From positions 3,782,001-3,846,000 of the forward strand of contig JASJZC010000005.1 of NCBI GenBank assembly GCA_037178855.1: a stretch of DNA of 64,000 nt, given 5' to 3'. The DNA comes from Oscheius sp. JU75 (lineage: Eukaryota; Nematoda; Chromadorea; Rhabditida; Rhabditidae). The translations under genes and the position numbers were made by a program. Each line of letters opens with the position of its first letter. The stretch's first letter is position 1. Below, piece after piece: positions 1 through 11,929 of the stretch. Under the pieces are notes generated by a model. The model was not told the DNA's origin. It saw only the letters and a list, made by a program, of their open reading frames with translations, and made no database searches.

Positions 1-1372
1 TCAATCTCAAAATAGTCAAATGTGTCCCTCCTGTATGTCTTTCCTTATAATCCAATTCAACAGCATTGAATTCAGACGGAACGCCGAGTTCATCAGCTTC
101 ATTTCCACGGTTGGCCAGATCACGGAGTGCCTGATTCAGTTTTTCCTTTGCTCAATTTCATGCATTTTGTCTCGGATATCCATACAACGGGTCCCATCGT
201 CGTTCATTGCAGGTATTTTAGTCTCTTTTGATGATGGTTTGTACTGGGTTCAGTGCTGGAGTAGGTAGGTCCGGATCCTTCATTCTAGTGGACAGTATGC
301 GGCGTCATCTGACCAATCAACGAAAGTTGAATCTGATGGGTCATCTAGTTCACATGAGGAGACAGCGAGAGAAACTGGTCCAGACTGTGGTTAGTCGAGA
401 CCCTAAAACTAAAGAAAACTCAATTAGGAACAGTACATCTTCTGTCATCAGGCAGTCAGTCAGTTGATCCGACACGGAATCACCAGGGTACACGTCGATC
501 TTTTCCAGGTTTGTCTCTTTTTCCTGTTGCTGTAACTATACCTATCATTGCAGAGATACATCGACTACCTCGGGGAGGAAAATGCCAATGGAAAGTCGCG
601 AATCGAGATGCAGTACGAGGTGAGAAAGAACCAGGTTCAATCTAATCCGTTTAGGAACTGTACAAGTGTAAACACGTTCCTCAATGTTCTCTGCCGGAAG
701 AGTACATCGTTCTGCCCGGTTATCATCGAATCGAGGAGTTTCTTGTGGCTAGTTGGCCGGTTGAGAATGAGCAACTGTGGGAGCTGATCTGGAAAAGGAA
801 CTGTCAGACTGTCGTTCTTTTGGGAGACAACTCCTATTGGATTCATCTGGAGACTGTCAGAGAGATGTCAATTCAATACGGGGAACAGTTTGTCGTGCTA
901 CAAAAGGGAGAAGATCAGCTGTGTGTCAAGATCATCCTACTTGACCCAGCCGTGTTGGAGACCAATTTCTGGAAAGAAGTCGAACGACTACAGAAGAAAA
1001 TTCAAGCATATCACGATGGTCCCCTGCTCATTCTCAACCCTCTTCAAAAACTACACACGGTTTGATAAAATTAATGCAAAGTGAATAGTTATTCAGACGT
1101 CCTCTCTCACTCGCAATGGAGGAGTGACAACCACTCTTGCCAATGGCTCGCCTCTGAGTCAAACGCTGTCTCTTCCTTGTCTCGTTCAAACCACTTCTCC
1201 TTCTCTCGCATACTGTATGTGTGCTCTCACCGCTCTTGCCTGTCAACTCGAGTCTACGGGTTGTCTCGATGTCGTCTCCATCATCTCCTCTTACCATTGT
1301 CTTTGGCAACTCCGTGATATAGAATTCATTTATGATCAATTGACCATTTTAGTGGGAGGTAGTCGGGTCTAA
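1..1372 (+). CDS. Receptor-type protein tyrosine phosphatase, C-terminal part (D1 end plus D2)
   Basis: Dephosphorylates phosphotyrosine at the plasma membrane; only the 3' part of the gene is in the window. Exons join to give the WPDHGVP loop (about 109-129), then TGPIVVHC, a 41-nt intron at 213-253, and SAGVGRSG. The first domain therefore keeps its catalytic Cys and Arg. [15 protein letters not shown] and an intron near 390-432 follow. The second domain starts near 640 ([34 protein letters not shown]) and ends with [15 protein letters not shown] and DIEFIYDQL. In this domain the HCxxGxxR signature is replaced by a Thr/Ser-rich stretch, so it is probably a pseudophosphatase. The stop is TAA at 1370-1372, followed by an AATAAA-like signal near 1385. 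The fast-evolving D2 argues against LAR, whose D2 is conserved; a CLR-1-like receptor is possible but unproven. Confidence 0.88.
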
Positions 1373-1500
1373 CCTCAACTTGAATAATAAATATTTATAG
1401 CTGAAACAAGTAAATACAACCCCGAAAACCCGGGTTAAAGTCGAGGGCAAAGGCCCATTGCACAGATGATATCACAGAATAATAATAAAAAAAGTGACTA

Positions 1501-2849
1501 TTACGATTCATCTTCATCGTCGGCCTTCGTCGACATCAAGGGCCGGGTGTCTACCGACTTATTGCCCAAACTGACTACACGTTTCTTGTTGCTCATTTCC
1601 AGCCATTTCACATAGGTATAGGCAGCAGATCCGAGGAGAACAATAGCGTTACTGGCCCACCTGAAAAGAAACGTTTAAATTTTATAACTAAAAAAAATAC
1701 CACATGAGCGTCTTGACTTCCTGCCACCATGTTACAGCCATCACTGTTTGAGCGGCGGCCTTTGCGGTGCCAGAAATGTTATGTGTCAGCGGAGAAGTTG
1801 CCTGTAAAAAAGGACGCAATTGATTGACTTTATCTCTTACCTGAATCTGCCAGCCAGTGACGTATCCCATCATGAAGCCGAAAACTCCGGAAAGAGTCAT
1901 GAGGGTCCAGAAAGAGAAATCGAATAGCTTGGGAAAATAGAGAATTTCGCTGAATTCGCCGCTGTAAAACGATTATTGTTTCGATAGATAACATAAAACA
2001 AACCTGAACAGCATGAGAGGAAGGAAGAGGAAGACAGCATTGAGATTGTTGTACATGGTCAAACGCCAAATGGAATCTCCGACGGAACCAAGCGATCTTT
2101 GTGTGTAAATGGCATTCAAGGCAACACACAATGAGGCCAATACTCCATAGATTACTCCTGATTGTTCAAAAATAAAAAATAAAAGAAAAACACGAACCAG
2201 TGACTGACAAAGATCCGACAGCGTCTTCTTGATCGACTCCTAGGAAGAATCCGAAGATAATGAGGAAACAACATCCCATGGCTTTCATCGAGGTGGTCTG
2301 GCCGAGAATGAGGTAGGAACAAATCTAGGAAATGATTTATGAGAAATAGACATTGGGGCAAAACATACCACATTGAAGACGGTGGTGAGACTTCTTCCCA
2401 CATAGTAGAACGACACTCCGACGTATTTCAGGCAGAGATTGTTGAAGGCGATCATAGCCACGAACACGATAGAGAGCGGTAAAACCTAGAATAGTTGATG
2501 CTCAGTCGAAAAGTAGAAATAAGGTACCTCGCGACTGATTTTTTGATCCAAACTCATTTGAGGGAACGAGATGGATTGTGGGAAGGACTTGGAGAGAGCA
2601 GAAAGGCCGAAACACAGAGCGACGGTAACTACACATTGATACCAAGTAACGAAGAGGGGGGCATCAAGGCGTAAATCTTTGCTGCTGAGGAGATACTTGT
2701 TTAGAAAAACTAGACCGATGGAAAACACCCTGAAATATGGACTTTCAAAAAAAGCTATATGAAACCAACCAATATGCGGATACGGCAGTCACGACTTTGA
2801 GTACCTTGCTCTGTGATGTCGCTTCCTTTTCTTCTTCCCTAGACGTCAT
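1501..2849 (-). CDS. GDP-fucose transporter (SLC35C1-like nucleotide-sugar transporter)
   Basis: Imports GDP-fucose into the Golgi lumen for fucosylation, in exchange for GMP (family knowledge). The spliced protein starts [15 protein letters not shown], directly behind an acceptor-like CTTTTTCAG, so it is probably trans-spliced. It continues with hydrophobic segments typical of the drug/metabolite transporter fold: [70 protein letters not shown] and the late helix [16 protein letters not shown]. The GTAKA region is characteristic of GDP-fucose/GDP-mannose type carriers. The tail is acidic and ends ADDEDES before TAA (1501-1503). At least six introns of 40-60 nt are visible. The C. elegans equivalent would be nstp-10. 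Confidence 0.9.
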
Positions 2850-3140
2850 GCTCTGAAAAAGAGAACGTCGAAGAACAGTCAAAACGGCAAAAGCTATGAG
2901 CCGTTTCCATGGGCGTGAAAATGCCACGCGGGCACTGCGTGTCGTCCCGAAAGGAACCCTATTTGCACTCTCGCAGATCTAATCGTGCTGACTGTTCATA
3001 TTCCAGATAAAAAAATTGGTGACATGCCGCAGTATGTTCAACACAAAAATGGATGGAAATTTATCAGAGGACCAAAATACCAGACTGAAGGATCGTATTT
3101 ACGGGAGATCTACAGAACGGAACAATAATAACAAGGGATT

Positions 3141-4640
3141 TCAGTCGACATAATCGCCCTTCATTCCGAGACGAGAAGGATCCTGACTAGGGTAGTACAT
3201 TTTCGGTCCGCTTGATGTAGTAGCTGAAATAGTTCAGATTGTTTGAGGACGGGTTTGTAAAATACCTTCGGAAGAAGTATTTCCGCCGCGACGGAGAGCT
3301 GGAACAACAAGAGCAGATGGTCCGCCATAGGTTGGAGGAGCAGGAGGCATCGGAAGTCCAGAGGGACCATCGAATCGAGCACGCTTGGCAGGAGCCATAT
3401 CCTCTGGTACAGGACAAGCTAAAAGGAAGGGTTTGAAGAAGGCCTATTCAACTAACGATTAGGAATGGAAGGAACGGGATCCATAGGACGGTTCGACATT
3501 TCGACAGACTTCTGAGCTTGCGGCTGACCCCAACGAATAGCCACATTCTGGCCCTGAAACATTTGTGTCAAACCAGTCAATAGCTGTTCTGACCTTGAGA
3601 TTTAGCTTTTTGAAGGACCGTTCTGCAGCAATTTCCGCGGCCTCGCGAGTTGTGAATGTAATGAAGGCACACTGCTTGGTTTCCAGGAGACGAAGATCAC
3701 GGATATCTCCGAATTGATAGAAATGGTCGCGTAGATCCTTCTCTGAAATGAGTCCAGCAGTTCCCAAGTTTCCGAGGTACAATGTGGTCACAGAGGAGTC
3801 AACGGGTGGCTCAAGAGTGGGCAAAGCCTTAGCTCTGTTCAAGATCTTCTCAGCCACAGGATCGTTCGTTCCATAATATCTGTCCCGAATATTCTGGTTG
3901 GACAGCGGATCGTCTGGATCGGTGGGTTTCTCGTGTCTAGACAACGTGTTAGTCAAATTTTCAAACTAGTCAACCTGTAAGGACATTCGTCTCCTCGCTT
4001 GCACTCTCCTTTGACGAAGAAAGAGCAGATATGAGGAGCATTTCTCTTGTAATACGGAGCAGTCCTTGCCATCTTTTTCAACATTTCATGTCCAGCCGAG
4101 TTGACGGATGCTGTCAAAGCAGCAACCGGGTTGTTTGGATCGCCATCAGCCAATTGTCTGAAGCAGAAGGTATGCAGCTGAGTGTACTTTTACCTCTCCA
4201 CATTTTGAAGATAGAAGTCACGATTGACACCTTGACGAGGAAGTGTGTCCGCAACTTTCAATGCCTCATCACGAACTTGAACAGGAAGACCTAAAAAGAA
4301 ACTTATTGGCGAAAAACCAATAAGTACCGTATTCCAAATCGAACATGCACGTTTGACAGACGTTCTTGACTTTAGAACAGGTCTGACAGAGCTCAGTACT
4401 CTTGTAACGAGCACCCTTTCCAGGCTGCCAACGGAAGGTGGTGAAGGGTCGCTCACAGATCTTGCATTCTTTTCCAAATTTGTCTTTCATCTAGAGTATC
4501 TGATTGCAAAACTGAAGAGCATAACTAACCATTCGAAGGTACGGATTGTTGCCAAGACATGTCTGGCAGAGAATGGGAAAATCCGAATCTTCCCAGTTTA
4601 CTCGATTGTATTGTGAATAAGACGATTTTGACATAGACAT
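3141..4640 (-). CDS. rbm-22: Pre-mRNA-splicing factor RBM22 (Cwc2/Ecm2 family)
   Basis: A nuclear spliceosome component that contacts U6 snRNA and intron near the catalytic centre (family knowledge). The protein begins [20 protein letters not shown] and carries an N-terminal Cys-rich zinc region ([32 protein letters not shown]). Next comes a CCCH finger, [19 protein letters not shown] (C-x7-C-x5-C-x3-H), and then an RRM with RNP2 TTLYLGNLG and RNP1-like [14 protein letters not shown]. The C-terminal tail is Pro/Gly-rich and ends in [11 protein letters not shown], as in other RBM22 proteins. Reaching that ending requires splicing out the short intron near 3225-3268. The start follows a short leader. 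The stop is TGA at 3141-3143. Confidence 0.93.
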
Positions 4641-4838
4641 CTTGAACTGAATTGGAGATTAAACCAGTTCTGAGCAGAACAAAAGATATGGTCTTGAAAT
4701 AAATCAGTAGGAAAATGAGCAAGGCGAAAAATTTAAATTTTAGCAACAATTATAGACAACAAGGACAATCCGATGTACCAATTTGAATATAGAAACCGGA
4801 AGCGAACAAGAGAAACTAGCTCATCGATTGGAGCAGAT

Positions 4839-6819
4839 TTAGGAAGTTTTGTCAAGGGCAGAACGTAGGACGGAAGGAAGTTCGTCAATAAGAACTAGCT
4901 TATCGATTCGATCCTTGACGTTTTTTAAATTGACACGTTTTTCTGCCAACTCGCTCTCTCCAATGATCACAGCAAAGGGAATGCGTCTTTCTTCAGCATA
5001 CTGAATCTGGTTCAGGAACTTAGGATTGCTCTTCAAGAATTCAGCCACCTAAAACATGGAAAATACAATATGATCAAAAGAACATTACGCGAAAGTTCGA
5101 GTTTCTCAGAGATTCCGCAATCTTTCTTCTTTCGGTCAAGAGACCTTTTTGAGCGGTAATAACGATCACATCCGTGTCAGTTGTACGAATTGTATTGGGT
5201 TGAGCCTGAAATACTCACTAGAAGCTCAAGGTAAACGACTAACTTGACTGAGGGCGTCCTTAATAGCAAAGAGACGCTCGATTCCAAAGGAAATTCCACA
5301 ACAGGGTACTTTCGACTTTGGTGCGAAAGAGGCAACAAGACCATCGTAACGTCCACCAGCAGCCACGGAGCCAACTCCAACTGGAAGGGCTTCTCCCTTC
5401 TCTCCTTGTTCAGCAGCAACACCTTCAAGTGCATCTGAAACATACTTTCATTACAAACAAAACATCAAGATTACTTGGAATGATAGCTTCATAAATGACT
5501 CCCGTATAATAATCCAGACCACGTGCAAGGGAAGGATCGAAACGAACTGAGCTTACCTCCACATCCTCACAGAGTTTGACAAGAAGCTGAAAATTCCAAC
5601 TATATTTAGTGAATGCGACAAACCTTCAGCTCTGCAACACCCGTCTTGAATTTTTCATTGGAAGCGAGCTCCGGGATCACAAGAATCTTCTCAAGCAGTT
5701 CCATATTATTCAGCGTTGGATTGAATTCCTTAAAGCGGACAAACTCTCCCAATTTTTGGGCTGCATCGCGAGAGACGTTTTTAGTGTTGACGAGCTCTTC
5801 TTCAATCTGACAAACAGAGTATGTCATTCGACTTCGAAAAGAAATACCTCAACCCAAGGCTGTTTATCCAATTTGTCGACAGAGGAACAGATTGCTTTAA
5901 TCTGCTTCTCTTGACCGATGGCAGCGACCATAGCCTCGAGTATGAACCGGTGGTTTACCTAAAGAGTAGCAAGATAAGTACGAGGAACAAGCATACCTTG
6001 ATGATGAATTCTCCCACGTCGAGCTTGGAGAGAACCTTGTGGGCAATAAGAAGACATTCACTCTCGGGCAGCATCGAGTCATATTGGCCAGCAATGTCGT
6101 AGTCCTGAGAAAAGAATAAATCAGCCAAAATAAAAACTCACACATTGGAAGAATTCTCTGTAACGACCTCTTGTCATTACGGGCTGATCACGACGGTAAA
6201 CCTTTCCAATGTGGTATCTTTTGATAGCGTTGACTTTGTTCATTGCACAATAGCGGGCAAAAGGTACCTACGAAACGTTAAATAGTTGCAAGAAGCTGGG
6301 CAAACCGTGAGATCGTATCGCATTGATAGAAGTTCTCCTCCTTGGTCATCAAGATCATAGACGAGCTTTCCTCCTTCTTCGCCATACTTTCCCATAAGAA
6401 TCTAGCAACAGCTTATTTACGACAGCAATGAAATAGTCATACCTCACGTCGCTCGAAAATAGGTGTGTCGATACTCTCGGCGTCGAATTGCTCAAAAACT
6501 TCAGTAACAGCTCCTAGCACTTTCTTTCTGAGGGCCATATCTCGTGGTGTATAATCTCTTGTCCCTAAAATTTTGAAATTGTAAGAAAAGAAGGACAAAC
6601 CTTTAGCAGTCTTCAGCACAAGTTTGCCCGAGCCGCCTCCAGACTTTTCCTTCTTCTCCGCTGCGGCCGTCATTCTTTCCTTTATCTGAAAATTGATGTT
6701 GCTGACCGTAAAACATGATGAAGAATAAAAGAAATAAGCACCCGGCGACCGCTGCGATGAGAATATACGACGGGTTTATAAACAGATTGCGCACACCTTC
6801 GAATTAGCGAGGGAATCAT
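4839..6819 (-). CDS. hars-1: Histidyl-tRNA synthetase, probably cytosolic and mitochondrial
   Basis: Charges tRNA-His with histidine (class II synthetase). The core includes [10 protein letters not shown], the motif-2 region [13 protein letters not shown], the histidine-specific loop [14 protein letters not shown] and the anticodon-binding domain [21 protein letters not shown]. It ends at TAA 4839-4841. Two starts are credible. ATG at 6671-6673 gives [16 protein letters not shown], the usual cytosolic WHEP-less form. ATG at 6817-6819 opens a 26-codon exon (6742-6819) that joins in phase through a 56-nt intron (6686-6741, GTGCTT...TTTTCAG) to ATA AAG GAA AGA ATG ACG. That leader is rich in Arg and hydroxylated residues with no acidic residue, as in mitochondrial presequences. 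The longer extent is given here. Confidence 0.92.
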
Positions 6820-7257
6820 CCTCTAAAACCAAATTTTTATTACATAGAGTTCAGTGAGAAGGAAATATCTATTGAGGAATTGCCAAAACACTGTAACTTC
6901 GCTGTCCAAAGTTAGGCTACATATTAAAGTATGTCTGGCATGTTTTGGCTGGTGCGTAAATGTCATTTTCGCGACATGTATGCAATTTATGGAATGAACA
7001 AGCATATCTATATATCTGACGAAAACAAACTATGGAAAGAGGAACGATGATGCCTCGGCGGACAATCGAAATTCCAGCCTGTAAACGCAGTGCATGGTGA
7101 TTTCAGTTCCGCGGAATTTCAAAACTTCTCCATTTCATCAATCGGCTGCTGTTTCCATTTGTCACCCAAATCCTCATTTTTTTTCACAACGTCTTTCATG
7201 TGTAAAGTGTTCTAATAACGTTCCACTTTTATTCGTACTGAAAGATTAAGGTTTTAG
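6820..7257. promoter_or_regulatory. Divergent promoter region between hars-1 and selD
   Basis: About 440 bp separate the two divergently transcribed genes. The sequence is AT-rich with poly-T runs, and GTTTTAG lies immediately before the selD ATG as a likely trans-splice acceptor. I see no coding exon; the short reading frame here has no recognisable content. Promoter function is inferred from position only. Confidence 0.5.
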
Positions 7258-9472
7258 ATGACGTTGGAGCTGAAAGAGAAGATACTTCAAGGTTTCCATC
7301 CAACAGAACATGGTCTTCCGGAGGATTTTGTGTTAACGAAGTTGACGGCGATGAAAGGATGTGGCTGTAAGGTCCCCAGACACGTAAGGCTTTTTGCTGC
7401 TGCTATAACAAAAGGTTTCAGATACTCCTGGACTTGCTGAAAACGTTCGGAGAAGACATCGTAGTGGACAACGATGCTATCGGTTCAAAACAAGAAAACC
7501 GCTAACTGTGCCATTCGTTACAGGTATTGGACTCGATAGTTGTGTGATACCTCTTCGCCATCCCGGACTCAATTTGGTGCAAACCACAGACTTCTTCTAT
7601 CCGCTGGTAGATGATCCTTACCTAATGGTTAGTCTGCTAACTTTTGCTTTCAACATTCACTTGAAGGGCCGAATAACATGTGCTAACGTCCTCAGTGACC
7701 TTTATGCCATGGGCGTAACAGACTGCGACAATATGCTCATGCTTCTCGGAGTGTCGGTGGATCTAAAAGAGCAGGAAAGGAATACGATTGTGGGGATGAT
7801 CATCGCAGGATTTAAGGTTTGTTTACTAGTTATACTGTAATTTGTAGTTTCTAGGAAGCGGCTGATTTGGCAGAAACAAAAGTTCGAGGTGGACAAACAG
7901 TTAGGTAAGGCTTTTCGTCGTCCGATCTGAACGTCTCCAGATGTCCTTGGCTTTTACTTGGTGGTGTTGCATCCAGTGTTGTGAAAAACGATGAGATGAT
8001 CCGTGTGGACAGAGCGAAGCCAGGAGATCTCCTCGTGCTTACAAAGGCCCTTGGAGGACAGGTAAACTTTCTAAACTTTGCAAAATGAAAAATAAGATCT
8101 TTATTTGCAAGCAAGACCCTTATTTCTTCTCCTCCTTTGGTGCTGCGAGAGGGAGAGTTATTGGCTCAGTCACGACGCTGACAATAGGGTTCGAGACGAT
8201 ATTGTCTTTGTTTACTACGGCTTCTCGCTCGAGCTTAGGTGCCTCCTTCTCGTCCTCATTTTCCTTTTTGATCTTGTCTTCTTTTTTCTCTTCCTTCCTC
8301 TCATCCCTTTTGCTGGCTTCCTTCTTTTTGGAACCATCCCTCTTCGATTTCTTTTTCTTCTCATCCTCGTTTTCTTCTACTTTTCTTTCACTCTTCTTTC
8401 GCTCGCTCTTCTCCTTTTCCTCTTCGATCGTCTTCACATCTTTTTGTTCCTCCTTCTTCTCAGACGGCTTGTTTTCTTCATTGCTCTTCTGGTCCTTATT
8501 CTCGAGCCTCTTCTTCTCGCTCCGTGCCACTTTCACTTTCTCCCCACGTCCTGATTTCTTAGATGGCTTAGATTGCTCAGCCTCCTTGGCCTCCGATTTC
8601 ATTTTTAAAGATTTCTAAACTTTTTTTGAAAACAGCAAGAGCACACTTTCCTTGTCAGCATTTTTCCCACCAGAACATCCGAAAACCACTACGAGTAGAA
8701 GTATAATGTTGGTAGCGATGAAGTGTAGCATTCTGAAGAGCGAGCCTTTGATCAAATTGTCACTTCAGTCTTTTAACTTTTATGTTTTCAAACAAAACTT
8801 TTTCGGAAATAACCATGTTTCAGGTAGCAGTTAATTCGTACGAGTGGATGAAAACACGCAATGGAAGAGTTGACGAGCTGAATCTGGACACAAATCGAAT
8901 CGTTCGGTAACTGATGATGTGAGGTTGCACAATGTTTTTTCTAGCGCATTCCAGCAAGCTACTGAACAAATGTGTCGACTGAACAAAAACGCGGCGAGAC
9001 TTCTCCACAAGTACAACGCCCACGCATCCACAGATGTAACAGGTTTCGGAATAATTGGTTTGTTCTCGTGTTCGCGTTTGTTTCATTAGATTGTTTAGGC
9101 CATGCTGATAATCTAGCCAAGGCACAGCAAGAGAACGTCCGATTCGTAATCGACAAGTTACCGATAATCGAGTATATGGACGAGATTTCCAAGAAAATGG
9201 CTAACGGAAACGGTTTCAACCTATTCACAGGAACATCAGCAGAGACTAGCGGTGGCCTTTTGATCGCACTATCGGCCGAGGATGCAGAGGTATATATTTG
9301 ATAGAAGTATTTTATATGAAACTTTTAGAAATATGTCGTAGAAATCGAAGAGCTTGACGGCTTCCCGGCTTGGATCATTGGTCATGTTGAAGCTTCGAAG
9401 GCATCTAAAGAAGCCATTATCTCCTCCGACTACACTGTCGAAAGTGTTCCTTCCAGAATTCATGGAAATTAA
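7258..9472 (+). CDS. seld-1: Selenide, water dikinase (selenophosphate synthetase), cysteine form
   Basis: Makes selenophosphate, the selenium donor for selenocysteine tRNA, from selenide and ATP. The N-terminus [19 protein letters not shown] leads to [14 protein letters not shown]. The first Cys of GCGC sits where many animals have selenocysteine, so this is the Cys version and no UGA recoding is needed. Later blocks are [64 protein letters not shown] and [16 protein letters not shown], all typical of the AIRS-like fold. The intron at 7483-7523 is needed to join DNDAIG to IGLDSC. One intron, 8062-8823, is much larger than the rest and holds an antisense gene. The stop is TAA 9470-9472. Confidence 0.93.
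8120..8732 (-). CDS. Nested secreted Lys/Glu-rich low-complexity protein
   Basis: Unrecognised protein lying antisense inside the 762-nt intron of the selenophosphate synthetase gene. Exon 1 starts at ATG 8730-8732, directly after an acceptor-like CTCTTCAG. It encodes a plausible signal peptide ([21 protein letters not shown]). A short intron joins it to the main exon. The 8615-8646 version is only 32 nt; a donor slightly upstream gives about 60 nt in the same phase. About 160 residues follow, dominated by Lys and Glu with Ser, ending [12 protein letters not shown]. An AATAAA signal on the minus strand lies at 8100-8105, just past the stop. Signal peptide, in-phase splice and own poly(A) signal together argue for a real gene. 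Function unknown. Confidence 0.65.
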
Positions 9473-9616
9473 TGTGATGCATTCCATTCACTTTTTATGT
9501 AGAGAAATTGTCGTAAAAGTTTTAATTTATATGGAATATTTGTTTGCTAAAAAAAGTGCATTCTTGGCGCTCCGGAATATCTTATTTCGAACTAGCATAC
9601 ACTGCTTTTTTCAGCC

Positions 9617-11814
9617 ATGCATTTCGTGAAGAAGGAGCCCACTACTGAGGAAGAGCGACTCGCCAAAGAGAAACAGCGTGCTGTGAAATTGGGAAAGTAT
9701 CTCACAGCAAGGAATCGGATTTTCGAGAAAAACAGAGCCGGTAATTAGTAGAGGGTTCTGGGTTCAGCCTTGATTTCAGAGGAATTTGATGAGGAACTCT
9801 TGTTGTTGACCCAGGCTGTATTGAGCAAGAACCCCGACATTTCTACCTTCTGGAATCTTCGTCGGAAGACGATCGATCTCATGATCCATAACTTGACTGT
9901 ATAACCCTATTTTTATATACTTTATCATAATATTTAGGGCAAAGATAATTCTGCAAAAGAAATAAACCGTCTTCTGAACGCTGAAATGGGACTGACCCAC
10001 GAATGTTTGATGCAGGCCAATCCGAAGTCCTATGGGGCGTGGCATCATCGTGGTTGGACTCTTGAGCGATTCATTTCAACGGGTCTCGAAGCCGATTTCA
10101 AGTCTGAACTTGCGCTGTGCAAAAAAGCTCTCGACTTTGACTGCCGGTTTGTTCGTATCCTACTTTATACAGATTTCTTACAGAAACTTCCATTGTTGGG
10201 ATCATAGAAGAATCGTCTCGAAACTGGCAAAATGTACTGACGAAGAGGAACTTGGGTAACTTCTTTTTTGTTCATCTAACACTATTCACAGCTTCTCCCT
10301 GGACCGGATCAATCATAACTTCTCCAATTATTCTGCATGGCACTACCGTTCCGTGCTCTTGCCGCGAGTTCAATTAACAAATACAGGAAGCCCGAGTCTG
10401 GACGAAGCTCTTTTGAACGAAGAACTGGAGGTACTCTTTATTCCTAGAGATTTTCAGAGTTTCTACTGTTTGCTTCAGAAAATCGCCAACGCGTTTTCGT
10501 GTGATCCTGAAGATCAGAGCGCCTTCGTCTATGCTCGCTGGCTGTTATCGCTCGATTCCAGCAAAACATTCAGTACGTTCTCCTTGGTCTCTCTTCTATA
10601 TCCTGTTCAGTGCATTCCAGCTCATCTGATCCACCTCTTCCTCTTTCTATCACTTTCAATGGAAGAAAAACAGTCATTGTGATGTCGAAAGCTGCTAAAA
10701 TGGAGGAGATTCTCCAGTTTGTCCAAATAAGCGATCAGAACCTGCTCATTCCGGTAAGACGCTTATTATCCAGCAAATTTATATTTAGCTGTCGACTGCT
10801 TCTGTTAAACCTCGATCTGCAGTAGTTTGGGAATTGAGGGCCACACAAAAGTTTTTATCGCGTCTCGATTCAGGAGATGAGTGGGTGTATTCAGATTCCT
10901 TAGTCAATACGGTATGTTCCTCTTGTTCTGACGCAGCGAAAAAAATTCAGAAACGGATGAAAATAGCCTATGACTGTGACATTAACCGAGCCGAAACTCT
11001 AGTTGCACGAACCCTGATGGCGAAGCTAGAGGAACTGATGAGTATTCCTCCAATCTCTGCTGTAAGTCCCTGTTTTTACGTCGATTACTTGCTCATTTAG
11101 TGGACAAAGTACACCTATGCACTTTGTTTAATGGAACTGAATCCCGTCAAACATCACTCAAAAATCGTTGAAATACTCGGAGAACTTGCCGGCAGCATGG
11201 ATTGCAAGCGGAGAGAGGTATGTTAGTTGTATTTTTTGAGGGTACGCGTCAATTTAGCTCTACAAAGCTATCATATCGAGATTGACCATATGTCATACGC
11301 TCCGTGAAGAAACTGATGGGAGATCACTGCTAGACAAAATCCTCGAAGGAGAAGAGAACTGTCTCAACCTACAGCGGAAAGGAATCACCTCGTTCGTTTC
11401 CTTTTTCTGTAGAAAAAAAAGCAAATATTCAGACTAAGTGGTATCGAGTTTCTAGCAGGATTCCTTGAAACCCTGATCCTCGGCGAGAATGAACTTCGCG
11501 ATCTGAACGATATCCTTCTTCCCCGTCTGGAAAATCTGACAGTTTCGGAAAATCCAATAACCAGGTATTTCCGGTGTTTCCCAGGGCCATTTCGGTATTT
11601 CAGCATTCCTGCTTTACCTTGCCTCCATGGGTTGAAGAGTTTGAACATAGCTGGTACTGCAGTCAGCAGCTTAGACAACATCGTTTCCGGATTAAAGGCT
11701 CTTCCCAATTTGGAAAAGCTCATCATTTGCGAGACAGCAGTAGTCGAGGATGTCCCACAGCTGCACGAACTTCTGGGAAACACAAATGTCCGTATCATCA
11801 ATTACTGGTTGTAA
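9617..11814 (+). CDS. Rab geranylgeranyl transferase alpha subunit
   Basis: Together with the beta subunit and Rab escort protein, this adds geranylgeranyl groups to Rab GTPases. The protein opens MHFVKKEPTTEEERLAKEKQ and shows prenyltransferase-alpha repeats: NPDISTFWNLRRKTIDL, NPKSYGAWHHRGWTLE, DCRNFHCWDHRRIVSKL, NHNFSNYSAWHYRSVLLP. The C-terminal third becomes leucine-rich (LSGIEFLAGFLETLILGEN, LPCLHGLKSLNIAGTAV, LPNLEKLIICETAV), which separates the Rab enzyme from farnesyltransferase alpha. The start is ATG 9617 behind TTTTTTCAG; the stop is TAA 11812-11814. It begins 144 nt after the selenophosphate synthetase stop on the same strand, so the two may form an operon. Confidence 0.92.
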
Positions 11815-11929
11815 CTCTCCTTCACTTTTTGTCATTTTTACATTCCTGATAAAGCTTTTAATTTTTCGAACAAAGATTGCATTGATACAAGATTATGTAC
11901 AGTTATTATACCTGTCTCCTCATGACTGA

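Noticed and set aside
8085..8618. Long plus-strand Ser/Phe/Leu-rich frames
   Set aside because: They are antisense shadows of the Lys/Glu-rich nested gene on the minus strand.
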